Part shown: positions 1 to 10,479 of the stretch, one piece after another
Layout of the letters: every line of letters begins with the position of its first letter
Numbering within the stretch: position 1 is the stretch's first letter
Source: Calamus simplicifolius
Lineage: Eukaryota; Streptophyta; Magnoliopsida; Arecales; Arecaceae
Reading direction: 5' to 3'
Assembly: GCA_900491605.1 (NCBI GenBank)
Contig: UESW01001878.1
Coordinates: forward strand, 226,411-290,410
Length of the DNA stretch: 64,000 bases
Position numbers and translations under genes: made by a program
The notes under the pieces: generated by a model
Told to the model about the DNA's origin: nothing
Database searches by the model: none
The model's input: the letters and a program-made list of their open reading frames with translations, nothing else

Positions 1-299
1 TAGCAATGACGATAATTTTTTCTTCATTGAATAAAAAACTTTTATTATGTGAGAAATGCAAAAATCATTATTAAGTGCTGCCTCCAAACCATTATAAGAT
101 GAGGAATTTCAACTTGTCCTGACTCAATTATTATTATTATTATTATTATTACTATTACGTTGCTCTTGTCACCGTACCCGAGTCTATCTTTGATGAAGTA
201 CTGTCCATACTCAGTCTTCATGCTGCGAAGCCTTTGTGACCCTCATCGTATCACACAATAATAGGAGTGCCATGTACCAAGGTAGACATTTATGTAGAT
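1..299. other. AT-rich flanking DNA with (ATT)n microsatellite
   Basis: No gene is recognised here. An ATT/TTA trinucleotide microsatellite lies at about 125-158. This is the left flank of the LTR element that begins at 305. Confidence 0.6.
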
Positions 300-304
300 G
301 ATAC
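300..304. repeat. Target-site duplication GATAC (left copy; right copy 3124-3128)
   Basis: GATAC occurs directly before the left LTR and again directly after the right LTR at 3124-3128. A perfect 5-bp duplication is what gypsy-type integrase leaves, so both ends of the element at 305-3123 are fixed. Confidence 0.85.
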
Positions 305-580
305 TGATAACGCCCGATGACCGAACTTGAGCACAGAAAAGATTAAGCTACTTGCTGATGAAATCCTCGTCGAGCTGGATAAGCTGCAAGAAGTCCCAAG
401 ACCAAAGAGAGCTCCGATGGGGACCCTCCGACGTTCAAGTTAGCAATCGAGGTCACAGCTGAAGGGGAGCTCGAGGAAGCTTCCTAAGGGCAGAAAGAAC
501 TCCGGGAGTTGGAGTCCTTCTGGGGTGAAAGTGTAAGTGAGCGCTTATGTCCGTGTATCTGGGTCTCGAGTGGACTTACC

Positions 581-591
581 CTTTTATAGAT
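581..591 (-). promoter_or_regulatory. LTR TATA box
   Basis: The minus strand reads CTATAAAAGGG here. The partner LTR has CCTATAAAAGG at about 2517-2527. That copy, in the 5' LTR, would drive the element. Confidence 0.5.
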
Positions 592-889
592 GGTTGACAC
601 TTGCATGGGGATTAGCCACATGAAGTTCCGTGAGGGAGAGATGTCCGCGGAACACGTGGGAGTTACGTGAATTTGGGCTGGTCGGTAGGTCCTGTCCCAT
701 CGAGAGGGGAAACTGGTGGTTGGTGGGCCAAGTCCCATCAGATGGCGAGGCCAGTCGGTAGGTGGGCCTAGTCCCATCAGCGGTGAGGCCGAGCGGTAGA
801 TGGGCCTCGCTATGTCAGGCTGTGTAGGTCAGAGAGTTGGCGGGCTGAATGACCGGGACCATCTTGGGAAAGCGGAGCCGAGGCAGGAA

Positions 890-1170
890 TGACCTGGAGG
901 AGTCGGGGCCACCTCGGCATGACTGGAGAGACTGGGGCCGACTTGTAGGAGTCGTGGCCGCCTAGGCATGACTGGAGAGGCCGGGGCCGACGCGGGGCCG
1001 ACTTGGAGGAGTTGGAGCTGCCTCGGCATGACTGGAGAGCCGCCTCGATAGGACTGGAGAGGCCGGGGCCGATGTGGGGCCGTCTTGGAGGAGTCGGGGC
1101 CACCTCGGCATGACTGAAGAGCCGGGGCTGACACGGGGCCGGCTTGGAGGAGTCGGGGCCACCTCGGCTT
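890..1170. repeat. GC-rich tandem repeats inside LTR (~60-bp units)
   Basis: Repeated blocks carry GCCTCGGCATGACTGGAGAG followed by a CCGGGGCCGACTTGGAGGAG-like part. A matching array is in the other LTR at about 2820-3060. Long open frames across this stretch are side effects of the repeat and are not genes. Confidence 0.7.
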
Positions 1171-1233
1171 AGCTTGTCGTACCACTTATTTAATTTTGCC
1201 ATGATTGTCTACATGGCTTTATCAGCCACATTA

Positions 1234-1250
1234 GATGCCCCCCACTCCTA
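1234..1250 (-). other. Polypurine tract
   Basis: On the minus strand the bases just before the 3' LTR read TAGGAGTGGGGGGCATC. This purine run primes plus-strand DNA synthesis in retroelements, and its position fixes the element's orientation. Confidence 0.7.
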
Positions 1251-1332
1251 AGCGCGAAGGACCACGTGCCTGTTGTCCTTTGGGCGAAAGGAATGCAAAA
1301 ATTCAAAAAATGATTGCCGATCATGAGTACCT

Positions 1333-2165
1333 TTAATGGCAGGTGAGCTGGCGTCTTCCCGAGGCAGTGCTGCTTCGAAAGTCTTCCGCAATCAAGCTGG
1401 AAGTGAGAGTTGACGTCGGCATCGAGCGTCCCGAGGGGGCGCCTCTCGCGCCTCGGTCACAGGTGAAATCGTCGGCGGCTCGGCGCTTGGCGCAATAGGG
1501 TACAGGCTCCTCCAATATTCGACGGGTATAGGGAGGATGAGTGTCATACTCCTCCTCCGGTTGGTTGTTGATCTTTCTAGTGAGCTCGTCCAATCGCCGG
1601 TGATATTCATCCAGGCACTCCTCTGTCTGGTGGCTGATCCTAAGGGCCCTCCTGGATGGCTCGAAAGATAAGGAGGAATAGGATGGAGAAGGACGTGGGA
1701 GGTGAGACCTTCGCCTTGGCTTCTCCTGGCACCGAAGCTTCGGGGAGGATCCGCATAAGTCACGGTTGGGGGAGCGCTGCCTCTTAAGGGGCTCCTGACG
1801 AGGCTTCTTGTGAGAGGCTCGATAGCAGCCAGCCTTTTGCTGGGGGATCTCCTGGGGAAGGCTTGCCGATGGCCAGCCTCTCAATGGGGGGACCTTCCCC
1901 TCGCAGACTGCTGGCTGGTGGGCGAAGGAGCAGTCTGGTGTTGGGTAGCCATGGACTATTGCTCCTGGAGCCCATGGACCATGGCAGTAAGGGCTTGGAC
2001 TTGTTGGGTGAGGGCCGCCAGCTAATCAGCTGGGGCAATTGCATCTGGTGGCGGGCAGACGACAGAAGGATCAGCGGTAGGAAGGTTAACTTCGTGCTGC
2101 CTAGCTGGTGGGGGATGTCCCCCAGGGTAGCTGGTAGAAGCGTCTTGAGCCCGCGTCACCACCAT
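1333..2165 (-). pseudogene. Gag-like remnant with stops and frameshifts
   Basis: An ATG at 2165-2163 opens a frame beginning MVVTRAQDASTS, followed by a proline-rich stretch and a QQVQALT motif, before stops interrupt it. Arg/Ser/Pro-rich pieces and a segment with ECLDEYHRRLDELTR continue in other frames to about 1333. The QQVQALT motif also occurs in the gag of the Tat element at 48209-47712. The DASTS start resembles EASTS in the remnant at 16868. This is the N-terminal, low-complexity part of a Tat-type gag. The conserved capsid region and zinc knuckle are missing, so no working capsid is expected. I infer the family from shared short motifs and layout. Confidence 0.55.
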
Positions 2166-2220
2166 TGCTTAATGGATAGAGGGGGAATACTGTAGGGTTC
2201 ACATCTTCCTTCTTGTCGTT

Positions 2221-2242
2221 CCCCCTATCTGGCGCGCTAATC
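2221..2242 (-). other. Primer-binding-site region
   Basis: On the minus strand the 5' LTR ends CATCA and is followed by GAT and then TAGCGCGCCAGATAGGGGG. The element at 14711 has GAA and then TGGCGCGCTAGGTAGGGGG in the same position. The TGG start expected of a tRNA primer site has become TAG here. I cannot assign the tRNA. Confidence 0.55.
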
Positions 2243-3123
2243 TGATGACGCTCGATGATCAAACTTTAGCGCAAGGAAGATTAAGCTGCTTGCTGATGGA
2301 ATCCTCGCCAAGCTGGATAACTTGCAAGAAGTCCCAAGACCGAAGGGAGCTCCGGTGGGAACCCTCCGATGCTCAAGTTAGCAACCGAGGTCACAGCTGA
2401 AAGGGAGCTTGAGGGAGCTCCCTAAGGGCAGAAAGAACTCCGGGAGTTGGAATCCTTCCGGGGTGAAAGTGTAAGTGAGCGCTTATGTCCGTGTACCTGG
2501 GTCTCGAGTGGACTTACCCTTTTATAGGCGGTTGACACTTGCATAGGGATTAGCCACGTGAAGTTCCGTGAGGGAGAGATGTCTGCGGAACACGTGGGAG
2601 TTACGTGAATTTGGGCTGATAGGTAGGTCCTGTCCCATCAGAGAGGGGGAACTGGCGGTTGGTGGGCCAAGTCCCATCAGACGCGGGGCCAGTCAGTAGG
2701 TGGGCCTGGTCCCATTGGCGGCGAGGCTGGACGGTAGGTGGGCCTGGCTATGTTAGGCTGCGTGGGTCAGAGAGTTGGTGGGCTGAATGGTCGGGACCAT
2801 CTTGGGGAAGCGGGACCGAGGCGAGGCCGACTTGGAGGAGTCGGGGCTGCCTCGGCATGACTGGAGAGGCCGGGGCCGACGTGGGGCCGACTTGAAGGAG
2901 TTATGGCCGCCTCGGCATGACTGGAGAGGCCGAAGCCGACGCGGGGCCGACTTGGAGGAGTCAGGGCCGCCTCGGCATGACTGGAGAGCCGTCTCGGCAT
3001 GACTAGAGAGGTCGGGGCCAACGCGGGGCCAGCTTGGAGGAGTCGGGGCAGCCTCGGCTTAGCTGGTCGTGTCACTTATTTAATTTTGCCATGATTGCCT
3101 ACATGGATTTATCAGCCACGTCA
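2243..3123 (-). repeat. LTR (5' LTR of the 305-3123 element)
   Basis: Starts TGATGACG and ends CACGTCA on the plus strand, with GATAC directly after. It carries a TATA box at about 2517-2527 and a GC-rich array at about 2820-3060. Differences from the left LTR are mostly C/T and G/A changes, as expected for a methylated old insertion. Confidence 0.8.
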
Positions 3124-3299
3124 GATACTATGCTAATATACAAATGAATTTAGATATATTGGATCGGGTGTTTTGTTTTGTTTTAATTTATTGGGGACCA
3201 TGGTGGTTATTAACCATCATTCAGGTTTGAACCCCTAGGTGCTGCATCTCATTGATCTCTAGATTGACAAGGAGACTAAGGATGGCTAATGGTGTAAGC

Positions 3300-3850
3300 T
3301 GGTCTTTATTTCTTGGAAATCCCTATCTTTAGGGTCTGTCAAAATCAACTTTGATGGAAGTGTTCGTGGTAGAGCTGCTGGATCGGCTTTTATGATTCGA
3401 GAGTCGGATGGTGCAATATTGGCAGCTGGTGGATTCGGCCTTCTTGATTCCTCGGTGCCGATAGCAGAGTTGTATGCCGTTTGGGCTAATATTTCCTATG
3501 TCATTCGTAGCCTGGGCACCTGAAGGCTTATTATGGAGGGGGATGCTTTGACTGTGATTCGTTGGCTCCATACGGATCATTGTAATCATCTGCCTACCAA
3601 CCCCTTGATTTATGATATTCGTTCTTTCCTTCGGGGAGCTCATAGTGTTCAGATTCGGCATATCTACAGGGAAGCTAACTCAGTGGCGAACTTGGTAGCT
3701 GCTAGGGTAGCCTATTATTCTGGTTTTTGAAGATGAAAGCCGAGAGACCCATGCCCTTTTGTTTTAACTCAAATTTTATATTCTGATATATCGGTTTTGA
3801 CTCACTCTAAATTGGTATGATCATCCGTCTGCACCAAAAAAAAAAAAAAA
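3300..3850 (+). mobile_element. 3' end of a 5'-truncated LINE retrotransposon
   Basis: An RNase H-like coding end is followed by a 3' UTR of about 105 bp and an A-run at about 3837-3850. That is the expected tail of a plant L1-type LINE inserted by target-primed reverse transcription. The endonuclease and RT are absent, so the copy is strongly 5'-truncated. Its left boundary between 3129 and 3300 could not be fixed and no target duplication was recognised. Confidence 0.7.
3302..3730 (+). pseudogene. LINE RNase H domain (RVT_3-like), one in-frame stop
   Basis: The frame is read from 3302 because it is open through the domain. It shows KINFDGS (first catalytic Asp), AELYAVW (Glu) and MEGDAL (second Asp), and ends REANSVANLVA before TGA at 3728-3730. 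LINE relatives usually read SVAD at the last site, so the final acidic residue appears replaced by Asn. A TGA at 3521-3523 interrupts the frame between the Glu and the second Asp. In LINEs this domain helps remove RNA from the RNA/DNA hybrid. This copy cannot make the whole domain. Identification rests on motif order and spacing plus the following poly-A tail. Confidence 0.75.
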
Positions 3851-6800
3851 GATGAGAGCCAGCCAGCTAGGGATATTTGCCAACTTGGGGGGTCATGTAA
3901 TTATGTTTGATAGATGGTGGCATTACTTCCAATGCTACTTGCAGTGCACATGATCTATCCAAAAGAAGACAAATGGTTATCAAATCAATGATGAACCTGA
4001 TTGATGTTGACTTTTGATCTCTTTGATCAGACCAAATGTCCACATTGGATTCTCTCTGAGTAGTTGATCAATTAGTTTTTGAAATTGACTCTTATTGTGC
4101 TCTTGATATATTTCATAAAGGTAGATGACCGTAAAGAAAAATTTTGGGTGTTGGAGATGCGTTCTTTTAAATGCTAAAGAAAATATTGTCTCAGTCTTTA
4201 CATCTACTATCTTCAAAGAGCCAGATCGAAATCCTCTATGCTATGCTCCTTCATTTATGAATGAGCGATAACCTTTCACTCACTGCAGGCTCCGTCATAG
4301 GATCAAAATTTTTTTTTATCATTCATCCTTGAATGAGGGGTAGAGATTCCAAGCAAAGGATCCTGACCTTAAGGAACCAAGAGTATGGAGTGTAGAACGA
4401 TAATAAGAAATGAAAAACCTGCCAGTCCATAGGCTTCTGCATTCAAATACTTCGTTCTTCCCTCTTTCCTTCAATTGAGATAAACTTGGCAAAAACAATT
4501 TAAATTATTACATTCCTCTTCTTTTTCTTTCATAGAGTACATGGAGAGGTTATTAATTCAAAAAAAAAAAAAGGTGTAAATATAAGAGGGAAGGGGGAGG
4601 AAAGTCCATGACTCTAGCAAGTGTTGTGCAATTAAAGTTAAAAAAAATGAGCTGAACCCATCTTAAGAGCTTTTGTTATGCATATAAAAGTTAATTAATT
4701 TTAACTTTTTTAAAAACTATGATCGGTATTCGACTTGAATCTATTCTATAATTGAAACAAGGCTAGCGTGTGCATTGCACATGAAGAGTTAGGACTGGTT
4801 AGATCAGTACCCTTTCACAAGAGGTCACTCTCTTTCAGCATTTTATTAAGATTAATGTGTGTTGTTTTGGGAAAATAACAGAAATGTTTGTCAATTATTC
4901 AATGATGGGTATTTGTTTGATGGTATGAAAAGATTTATAAAGGATCAGATTGGCAACTTGGTAGCTGGCTGAACTTTTTGAAACACCTGACCCACCATGG
5001 CAGGCGAGAACTTGAATTTTTCTGCCTCATGTTAAACAAAGCTTAAAACTTGCAGGGCTACCCATTCTTACCTCTTGCTACTTTATGACACTTAAATGGG
5101 ATAAAATAACAGAGGTGAGTCCATCCCATTGCACTTAATAAATTTACCATTGGATTCTTTTACAGATCGATTTATTGTGATATGTTTATGCTTTTATTTG
5201 GTCATAAGATTTTCCAACCCACAAAACAGACACATAATTGATTTTGGACTTCAGATTTTGTAATAAAGAAAACTGACAAGATAAATCAAGAAAGCAAATG
5301 TACAAAATAACAGGTATGGAAACTTGTGACTGCTTGGGTATCTGATGAAATGGATAAAGGCATGGAGAATGTTGCCATTGGTTGCTTGGCTACAAATCCA
5401 AGTTTTTTCTAATGGTGCTAAGGATGATTTAGTAATAAACGGCAGGAAAAAAATTATGATGAATTCAGTATAGCAACTAGGAAGATGCTTAGCCTGATTA
5501 CTATAGCATATCATTGGAGTCACTTCACAGGAATTTACATGTCACTATAGTGAAATAACCTCAAAATTAGGTAGGCTACCACATCAAGTAATTGTCAGAA
5601 ATCTTATTTGATGCACTGAACCATGCTGTCAAATCTCAGACTGCATTACGAAATATAATGGATAATTAGTTTCATTCTACATGTTGAATAGCTTGTGGAT
5701 TGGAATCCTTTGCTCAGGGTTTTTCACAAAGCATTTTCACTTGAAAAAAAAAAAAAAAACGGAAGCACATATCTAGTTCATCCCAAACTCCTGTTTGCCA
5801 CGACCAATCATATTTAAATTAAGATTGCACCACCTATCTCAAACTCCTGTTTGCCACAACCAATCATAAACCAATTATTCTTGGATGCAGTGAGTGAGTC
5901 CATCCTTCTAGTCATTATCTATCCCACTTTTTGTCCTTTGTTGTGCACTTCTTTCACAAATAAAGCATGTGATTAGTTGAATCTCACTAGATTCTCTGTC
6001 AGTTGTTAAACCATAAAAAAAAATCTTAAAGGCCAGTGGAATGCAAGCTCCTTAAAGGAACCTGCATAAAAACATATATATCAGTCTATCAGTCCTATAG
6101 AATTCACGTTTAGGACATAATTGTTTTTAAATAATTAATGAACAATTGAATAAGGCTTTCTGATTGTGAAATCTTAGTCCTTCAATCCACATCTTTCCAT
6201 TGAATTGAAAGACCTCATCTTATTAAGAATGCTTCTAATGCTTGGAGCTCCTCTAACTCATAACTCGCATCTCAATATAATGAAAAGTTAGCCATAATCC
6301 CAAAATTATGAAATTCAACGTTATTAGCAATGTAGAATTCCCAATTTTAGATTAAATGCAAGCTGAAAGTCTGCAAGAAAGACAGACCATGAAACAGTGG
6401 AACAGAAGAAACAGCTTTGAAGATCTATAGGGTACAAACAACAAAAATTTAGGAATTATACATACAGATATATATGGTTGGAAAAATGATATATATGACT
6501 ACAGTAATCAGACAAAAAAAATGTTCACGAATACTCAAAACTATAATTATAATTGTGGTGAAAACAAAAATCTACGACAGGAATGAGATTCTAACTGTGC
6601 TAACTGCCTGAAAAAATTCCAAATCCAAATTTTTCTGGAAAAAAAAATCCAAACTCAAAAATCGGTTCAAAATAATTTAAATTATGATAAAAAATTCAAA
6701 ACAAAAGAATTTCCTAACAAGTCTGATAAATAGAAGGTGATTAATACTTTGAAATTAAATTATCATCAAAGATGAAACATTCAGCTGCCACAGACAGAGC

Positions 6801-6853
6801 AAATGAAAGAAACAACAAAATTTGGTTAAAAATTCACATTCATTTACTATGAG
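3851..6853. other. Intergenic AT-rich DNA, no gene recognised
   Basis: Short open frames have no recognisable domain. An A-run lies at about 5744-5759, followed by a short direct duplication. The last few hundred bases would hold the 3' UTR of the minus-strand zinc-finger gene. No clear polyadenylation signal was seen there. Confidence 0.5.
5779..5867. repeat. Short direct duplication (~56-bp period, two copies)
   Basis: CAAACTCCTGTTTGCCAC followed by a CCAATCATA-containing stretch occurs twice, about 56 bp apart, with a few differences. The function is unknown. Confidence 0.6.
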
Positions 6854-7651
6854 TCACAGGTGCAGATCCAAACTCATGGTCTCTTTCACACCAGATTCGT
6901 AGCTCTGGGGTGGTCTAGAAGAAGAGGAAGAAAAAGAACCAATATTAGTACTCAAAGCAACACTGCCTCCACCACCTCTCATCAGTTCCGACTCGCCGCC
7001 TCCGAACAAAGGCGACGGTGTTGCTCGGCCCCGATAGACCAGTCCCATGCTAGCACCGCCATGCATCGCCATGGGGACCCTCCAGAGGCCAGGCAACGGG
7101 CTTCCATTGATAGGCTGACTCACCGATCCGAGCCCGGTGTGGAAGCAGGTGCCGACGCTGCTGGTAGTGGTGCCAGGACTTTTCCAAAGGGGATAGCGGA
7201 GAGTGGCAAGGGAGTCGAAGCCAAGGCCGCGGGAGGTGGGCGGAGTCGAGCCGAGGCGGTGGTAGTCGAGGAAGCTGTGCATGTGGTGGCCCTCGGCGGC
7301 GGACTGGTGGTGGGCCGCCATGGCTGACTGGAATTGGACTTGTTTGGCATGCTGTCGCTCGCGCTTGTGGGCATTCTGGTGGCCGCCGAGGGCCTGCGAT
7401 GTCGGGAAGTGGCGGCAGCAGTAGTGGCACTCGAACTTGGGACCGCTCTCGCCACTGCTGCCATTTCCGTGGCTGTTGCTGCTCTTGGGGTCTTTGGAGG
7501 GATCTTCTTCGGTGTCGGGCTCATGGGGGACCTCGATGCCAAAGAGGCGGATGGCGGAGGCGGGCTTCTGACGGGTGGGCGCCGGACGGATGAATGGGAG
7601 CTGGGAGAAGGAGTCGACGCTCATGAAGTCGTGGGTCTCTCGCTCGCTCAT
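6854..7651 (-). CDS. C2H2 zinc-finger transcription regulator, GIS/ZFP5-6-8-like
   Basis: A 265-residue single-exon protein. The ATG at 7651-7649 gives MSERETHDFM, typical of this family. The frame is open a little further upstream but without an ATG. In order: an N-terminal IRLFGIEV motif (about residues 34-41); one C2H2 finger with Cys75, Cys78, His91 and His95 containing the plant-specific QALGGH helix; His- and Ser/Gly-rich low-complexity regions; and a C-terminal SLDLHL that fits an EAR repression motif (LxLxL). The QALGGHQNAHKRER finger together with IRLFG and the EAR end match the GLABROUS INFLORESCENCE STEMS/ZFP8 group. In Arabidopsis that group acts in the nucleus in trichome and epidermal development under gibberellin and cytokinin. 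Function in this species is inferred. It is the only intact host gene I can support here. Confidence 0.9.
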   Translation of the reverse strand: MSERETHDFMSVDSFSQLPFIRPAPTRQKPASAIRLFGIEVPHEPDTEEDPSKDPKSSNSHGNGSSGESGPKFECHYCCRHFPTSQALGGHQNAHKRERQHAKQVQFQSAMAAHHQSAAEGHHMHSFLDYHRLGSTPPTSRGLGFDSLATLRYPLWKSPGTTTSSVGTCFHTGLGSVSQPINGSPLPGLWRVPMAMHGGASMGLVYRGRATPSPLFGGGESELMRGGGGSVALSTNIGSFSSSSSRPPQSYESGVKETMSLDLHL

Positions 7652-8560
7652 CTCTGCCACTGACGACACCTGGTTTAGTAACTGCAGTAGCTTTGGCCAG
7701 CACAACACTGCTCACAAGACTTGAAGTAGGATATAATTAAAGAGGAAGGAAATCAAGGAAGAAAATGATTGGGAGAAAGAGACTGCATGGGCCTAGCTTC
7801 TTCTTCTCCTTCCGCTCTCTCTCGCTTGCTCGCTCGCTCGCTCACTCGCGTGCCATGATTTTTGTGGAGACTAGTACGTACTCTTGGAGAAAACCTTTTG
7901 CAGTTTCTAGGCTTGAAGTAGCTAGGAGATCGATGGAGGGGCAGATCGAGGAGCAGAAAAGAGAGGAGGACGGGGAAGAGGAGATCTCTCTTTTTCTTTC
8001 GATCTGATCTGCTCTACTCTTTTACTTGGTACATATGTTTTGGTTTTTGTGAGGAGGCCTCACAGTGGGAGATGGAGATCAGGATGGAAGGGGAGATGCT
8101 TCTTCTTTCTTTCTTGGTTCCAAGTCTGTTTGTTGGTTAACTGATAAGCTAGGCTTGGATCTTGGAATATTTTCTGGTTGGTTTAAGAGAGGGCCGCGCC
8201 GGGGGCTAGGAAAGGAGAGGAGGGTGGACAGTTGAAACTGACCCCATGTGTAAGAGCACTGACAATGGCTGCTGCTGCTGCTGCTGCTGCGCGCTGGCGA
8301 AGGAGGCTTTTGGCTTCTCAAATAACAACCAAGTACCACCCCACCCCTACCAGCACCATCAGCTCGCCATCTCTCTCGCTTCCTCCTGATCTCTATCTTT
8401 CCAAGTACCACCACCCCAACAACACCATCATCTCACGATCTCTCGCTTCCTCGATATTTCCATCTCTTGTTTTTCTCCTCCCTCCTCCTCCTCTTTATAT
8501 CTTTGTCTTTCATGCAGGTGTAATCATCATTCAAGAGGGAAGATAAATATGTGCCCAGCT
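7652..8560 (-). promoter_or_regulatory. Probable 5' UTR/promoter of the zinc-finger gene
   Basis: Upstream of the start codon lie GCTC repeats (about 7824-7849), a (GCT)n run and long CT/GA-rich tracts, common in plant 5' leaders. A weak TATA-like GATATAAAG on the minus strand at about 8488-8496 is the only candidate core promoter I noticed. The transcription start is not determined. Confidence 0.3.
8265..8291. repeat. (GCT)n microsatellite
   Basis: About eight GCT units in the likely leader or promoter of the zinc-finger gene. A length change here could alter the leader. It is also a natural marker site. Confidence 0.85.
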
Positions 8561-10474
8561 CTCTCTCTCTCTCTTCGTGATAGTGTGTGATACTACATCT
8601 GTACTAGTTTCTGTGGAGGCTCTTTAAAGCTGTTGGCTTCGTTGTATCTGGAGCTGCAAAGATGGGTGTGGAAGTGGTCCTATATGGAGACGTATTTGTT
8701 GATCATTAGTATAAAGGGGATGCACACGGGAGACTTCAGGTCTCCACCCTTTTATTTTTGCTTCATCGATCACATGACCTCAGTATATATAACATAGAGC
8801 TAGCTTAATATAATTCCTTTCCTTTTGTCCTCTCTACATTCTTGCTAAGCCCTTATATATACAACGCCATTTCTCAAGGACTTAAACTGAAAGTATATAT
8901 TATTTAGTGTCATATCGTGGGCAAATTAAGGCATATTCCATCCAAATTCTGCAGTCAACATCTTAATTATATATATCCGATCTTTAACTTATCATTAAAA
9001 AATAAAATAAAGAAACCTAGTCTATTTTTGTTAAATTTAGCATTTCAATTCAGATCTTTATATTAATTTGAACGTACAGTACTGTGAATATATATATATA
9101 TATAGTTCTACCATAGAAGTTTAAGCCTGCATATATATATATATCCTAGCTAGATAGTTGGATTTTCAACGACGTTGGCATAGCCTAATTGCATTCCGAT
9201 CGATCTGTGTCAGTGGTGTCTTCCAGCTCCAGCTCCAGCTCCAGCTCCCTTCTGAGGTCCACGTGATGCACAGTGTTATCATATCTTTGTGGACTTCTCA
9301 AAGGTGCCCCGGCCCACAGCTTGGATTTGCATATCACGCAGAGAGATTCCTGATTTAGATGGGAATTATTGGATAATGCAGCAGGTTGATTAATCTGGAC
9401 CACTGGGCACGTGTTTCTGCGGCTCGCTTGGGTGGTTTTGGAAGTTTTATCTCTCTGAACATCACACTTCATGACAATTACAGCTGTGCTAATCTAAAAT
9501 TAAGGACATCCTTGTCATTTTCAGTTAGAAAAAGAAGGAAAAACCAACAGCTAGCGTTTCTGTCCCCAGCCCTCTCTTTCTTGACTCTCTCTCTCTCTCT
9601 CCATCCAAAAGTCTTGCCTTTTATCCTCTCATGAGACAAGGAAAAAGCCTTTTAAGCCCCTTACAGTAAGGTTGGTGCAAGGTTTCTGTGCGTGAAGACG
9701 CCTCCTTCACGGCCTTTTTCAGGAGTGCTACAGTTATCTCTGGTGTTTGGCATAAGTTATTTTGGCTGGAAGAGTAATTCCATCGGTGATCAAGAAATGG
9801 AACCTCGCGCGCATAGAAAACTACAAAGTCCTGCAAACAAAACAAATTTTTTTTTTTTTTTTTACTAGCTTACATTTCCATGTCCAGAGATCAGTCTCTC
9901 TCTTTCTCTCTCTTTTTTTTTTTCTCCGCTGGGTGGCCGGGTTGCTTTTTTTCATGCACATGCCTGACCCATTTAGCAATTATTCCCCCCCCTTCATAAC
10001 CGTACACATCCTTCGTCCGTATTCCAATCTCTTCTCCTCCAAGGACCGGTCACTGTCCCCTTCTCAACCTCCTCCATCTACCACCTTGGGCTTGTGATAA
10101 AAACACAGGACTGCAGGGCTCAGCTCACTGCACCAACATTTGCTCCTTTTGGAGGCCTATTAATGAAGGGTACTTCTATATATGTTCCACCGCAAGAAAG
10201 AAAATGCCTGCCTTGTACATCCACTTCCTACCCCAAACCCTACCAAGAGTAGCAACGCCCAGCACCTCGTATTCATGCAAATATTTCCCGGCAGGCTCCC
10301 TGCAGGCCTCTTAATTTTATCTATATGAATTGATTGATAAAGTATAGATTGCTTAATAGAATGATATAAAATTAATTTTTAAATTTTAATTTATTCATAT
10401 AATAAGATGTTAAAAATATAATATTTTTATAATATAAAGCATTAAATTATAACAATAGGAGGAGTTGAGCGTTC
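8561..10474. other. Intergenic DNA with microsatellites
   Basis: Holds several (TA)n tracts (about 9090-9140), five copies of CAGCTC at about 9223-9251, CT-rich tracts near 9585 and 9895, and poly-T near 9847. No gene is recognised. Open frames here have no domain. Confidence 0.5.
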
Positions 10475-10479
10475 AAATT

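Larger units (their letters stand above)
305..1233 (-). repeat. LTR (3' LTR of the 305-3123 element)
   Basis: Aligns along its length with 2243-3123. It starts TGATAACG on the plus strand and ends CCACATTA, where the partner LTR ends CCACGTCA, so the terminal CA has mutated in this copy. It has a TATA box and a GC-rich tandem array. Confidence 0.8.
305..3123 (-). mobile_element. Complete non-autonomous LTR retrotransposon (2.8 kb, gypsy/Tat-like)
   Basis: Two direct repeats of about 0.9 kb (305-1233 and 2243-3123) flank a 1.0-kb internal region, with a perfect GATAC duplication outside. A polypurine tract next to the left LTR and a primer-site-like block next to the right LTR show that the element reads on the minus strand. 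Only the start of a gag-like frame is present. No protease, RT, RNase H or integrase is seen, so it would need enzymes from a partner. The block after its 5' LTR (GCGCGCCAGATAGGGGG, minus strand) and the start of its gag resemble those of the 7.3-kb element at 14711-22047, so the two probably belong to one lineage. The polypurine tract also resembles that of the Tat element at 34650-49523. Confidence 0.85.

Noticed and set aside
810..1202. Pro/Ser/Arg-rich open frames
   Set aside because: They read through the GC-rich LTR array of the 2.8-kb element.
6860..7542. Plus- and minus-strand frames overlapping the zinc-finger gene
   Set aside because: Shadows of the GC-rich coding region. Only the 6854-7651 minus frame has the C2H2 finger and EAR motif.
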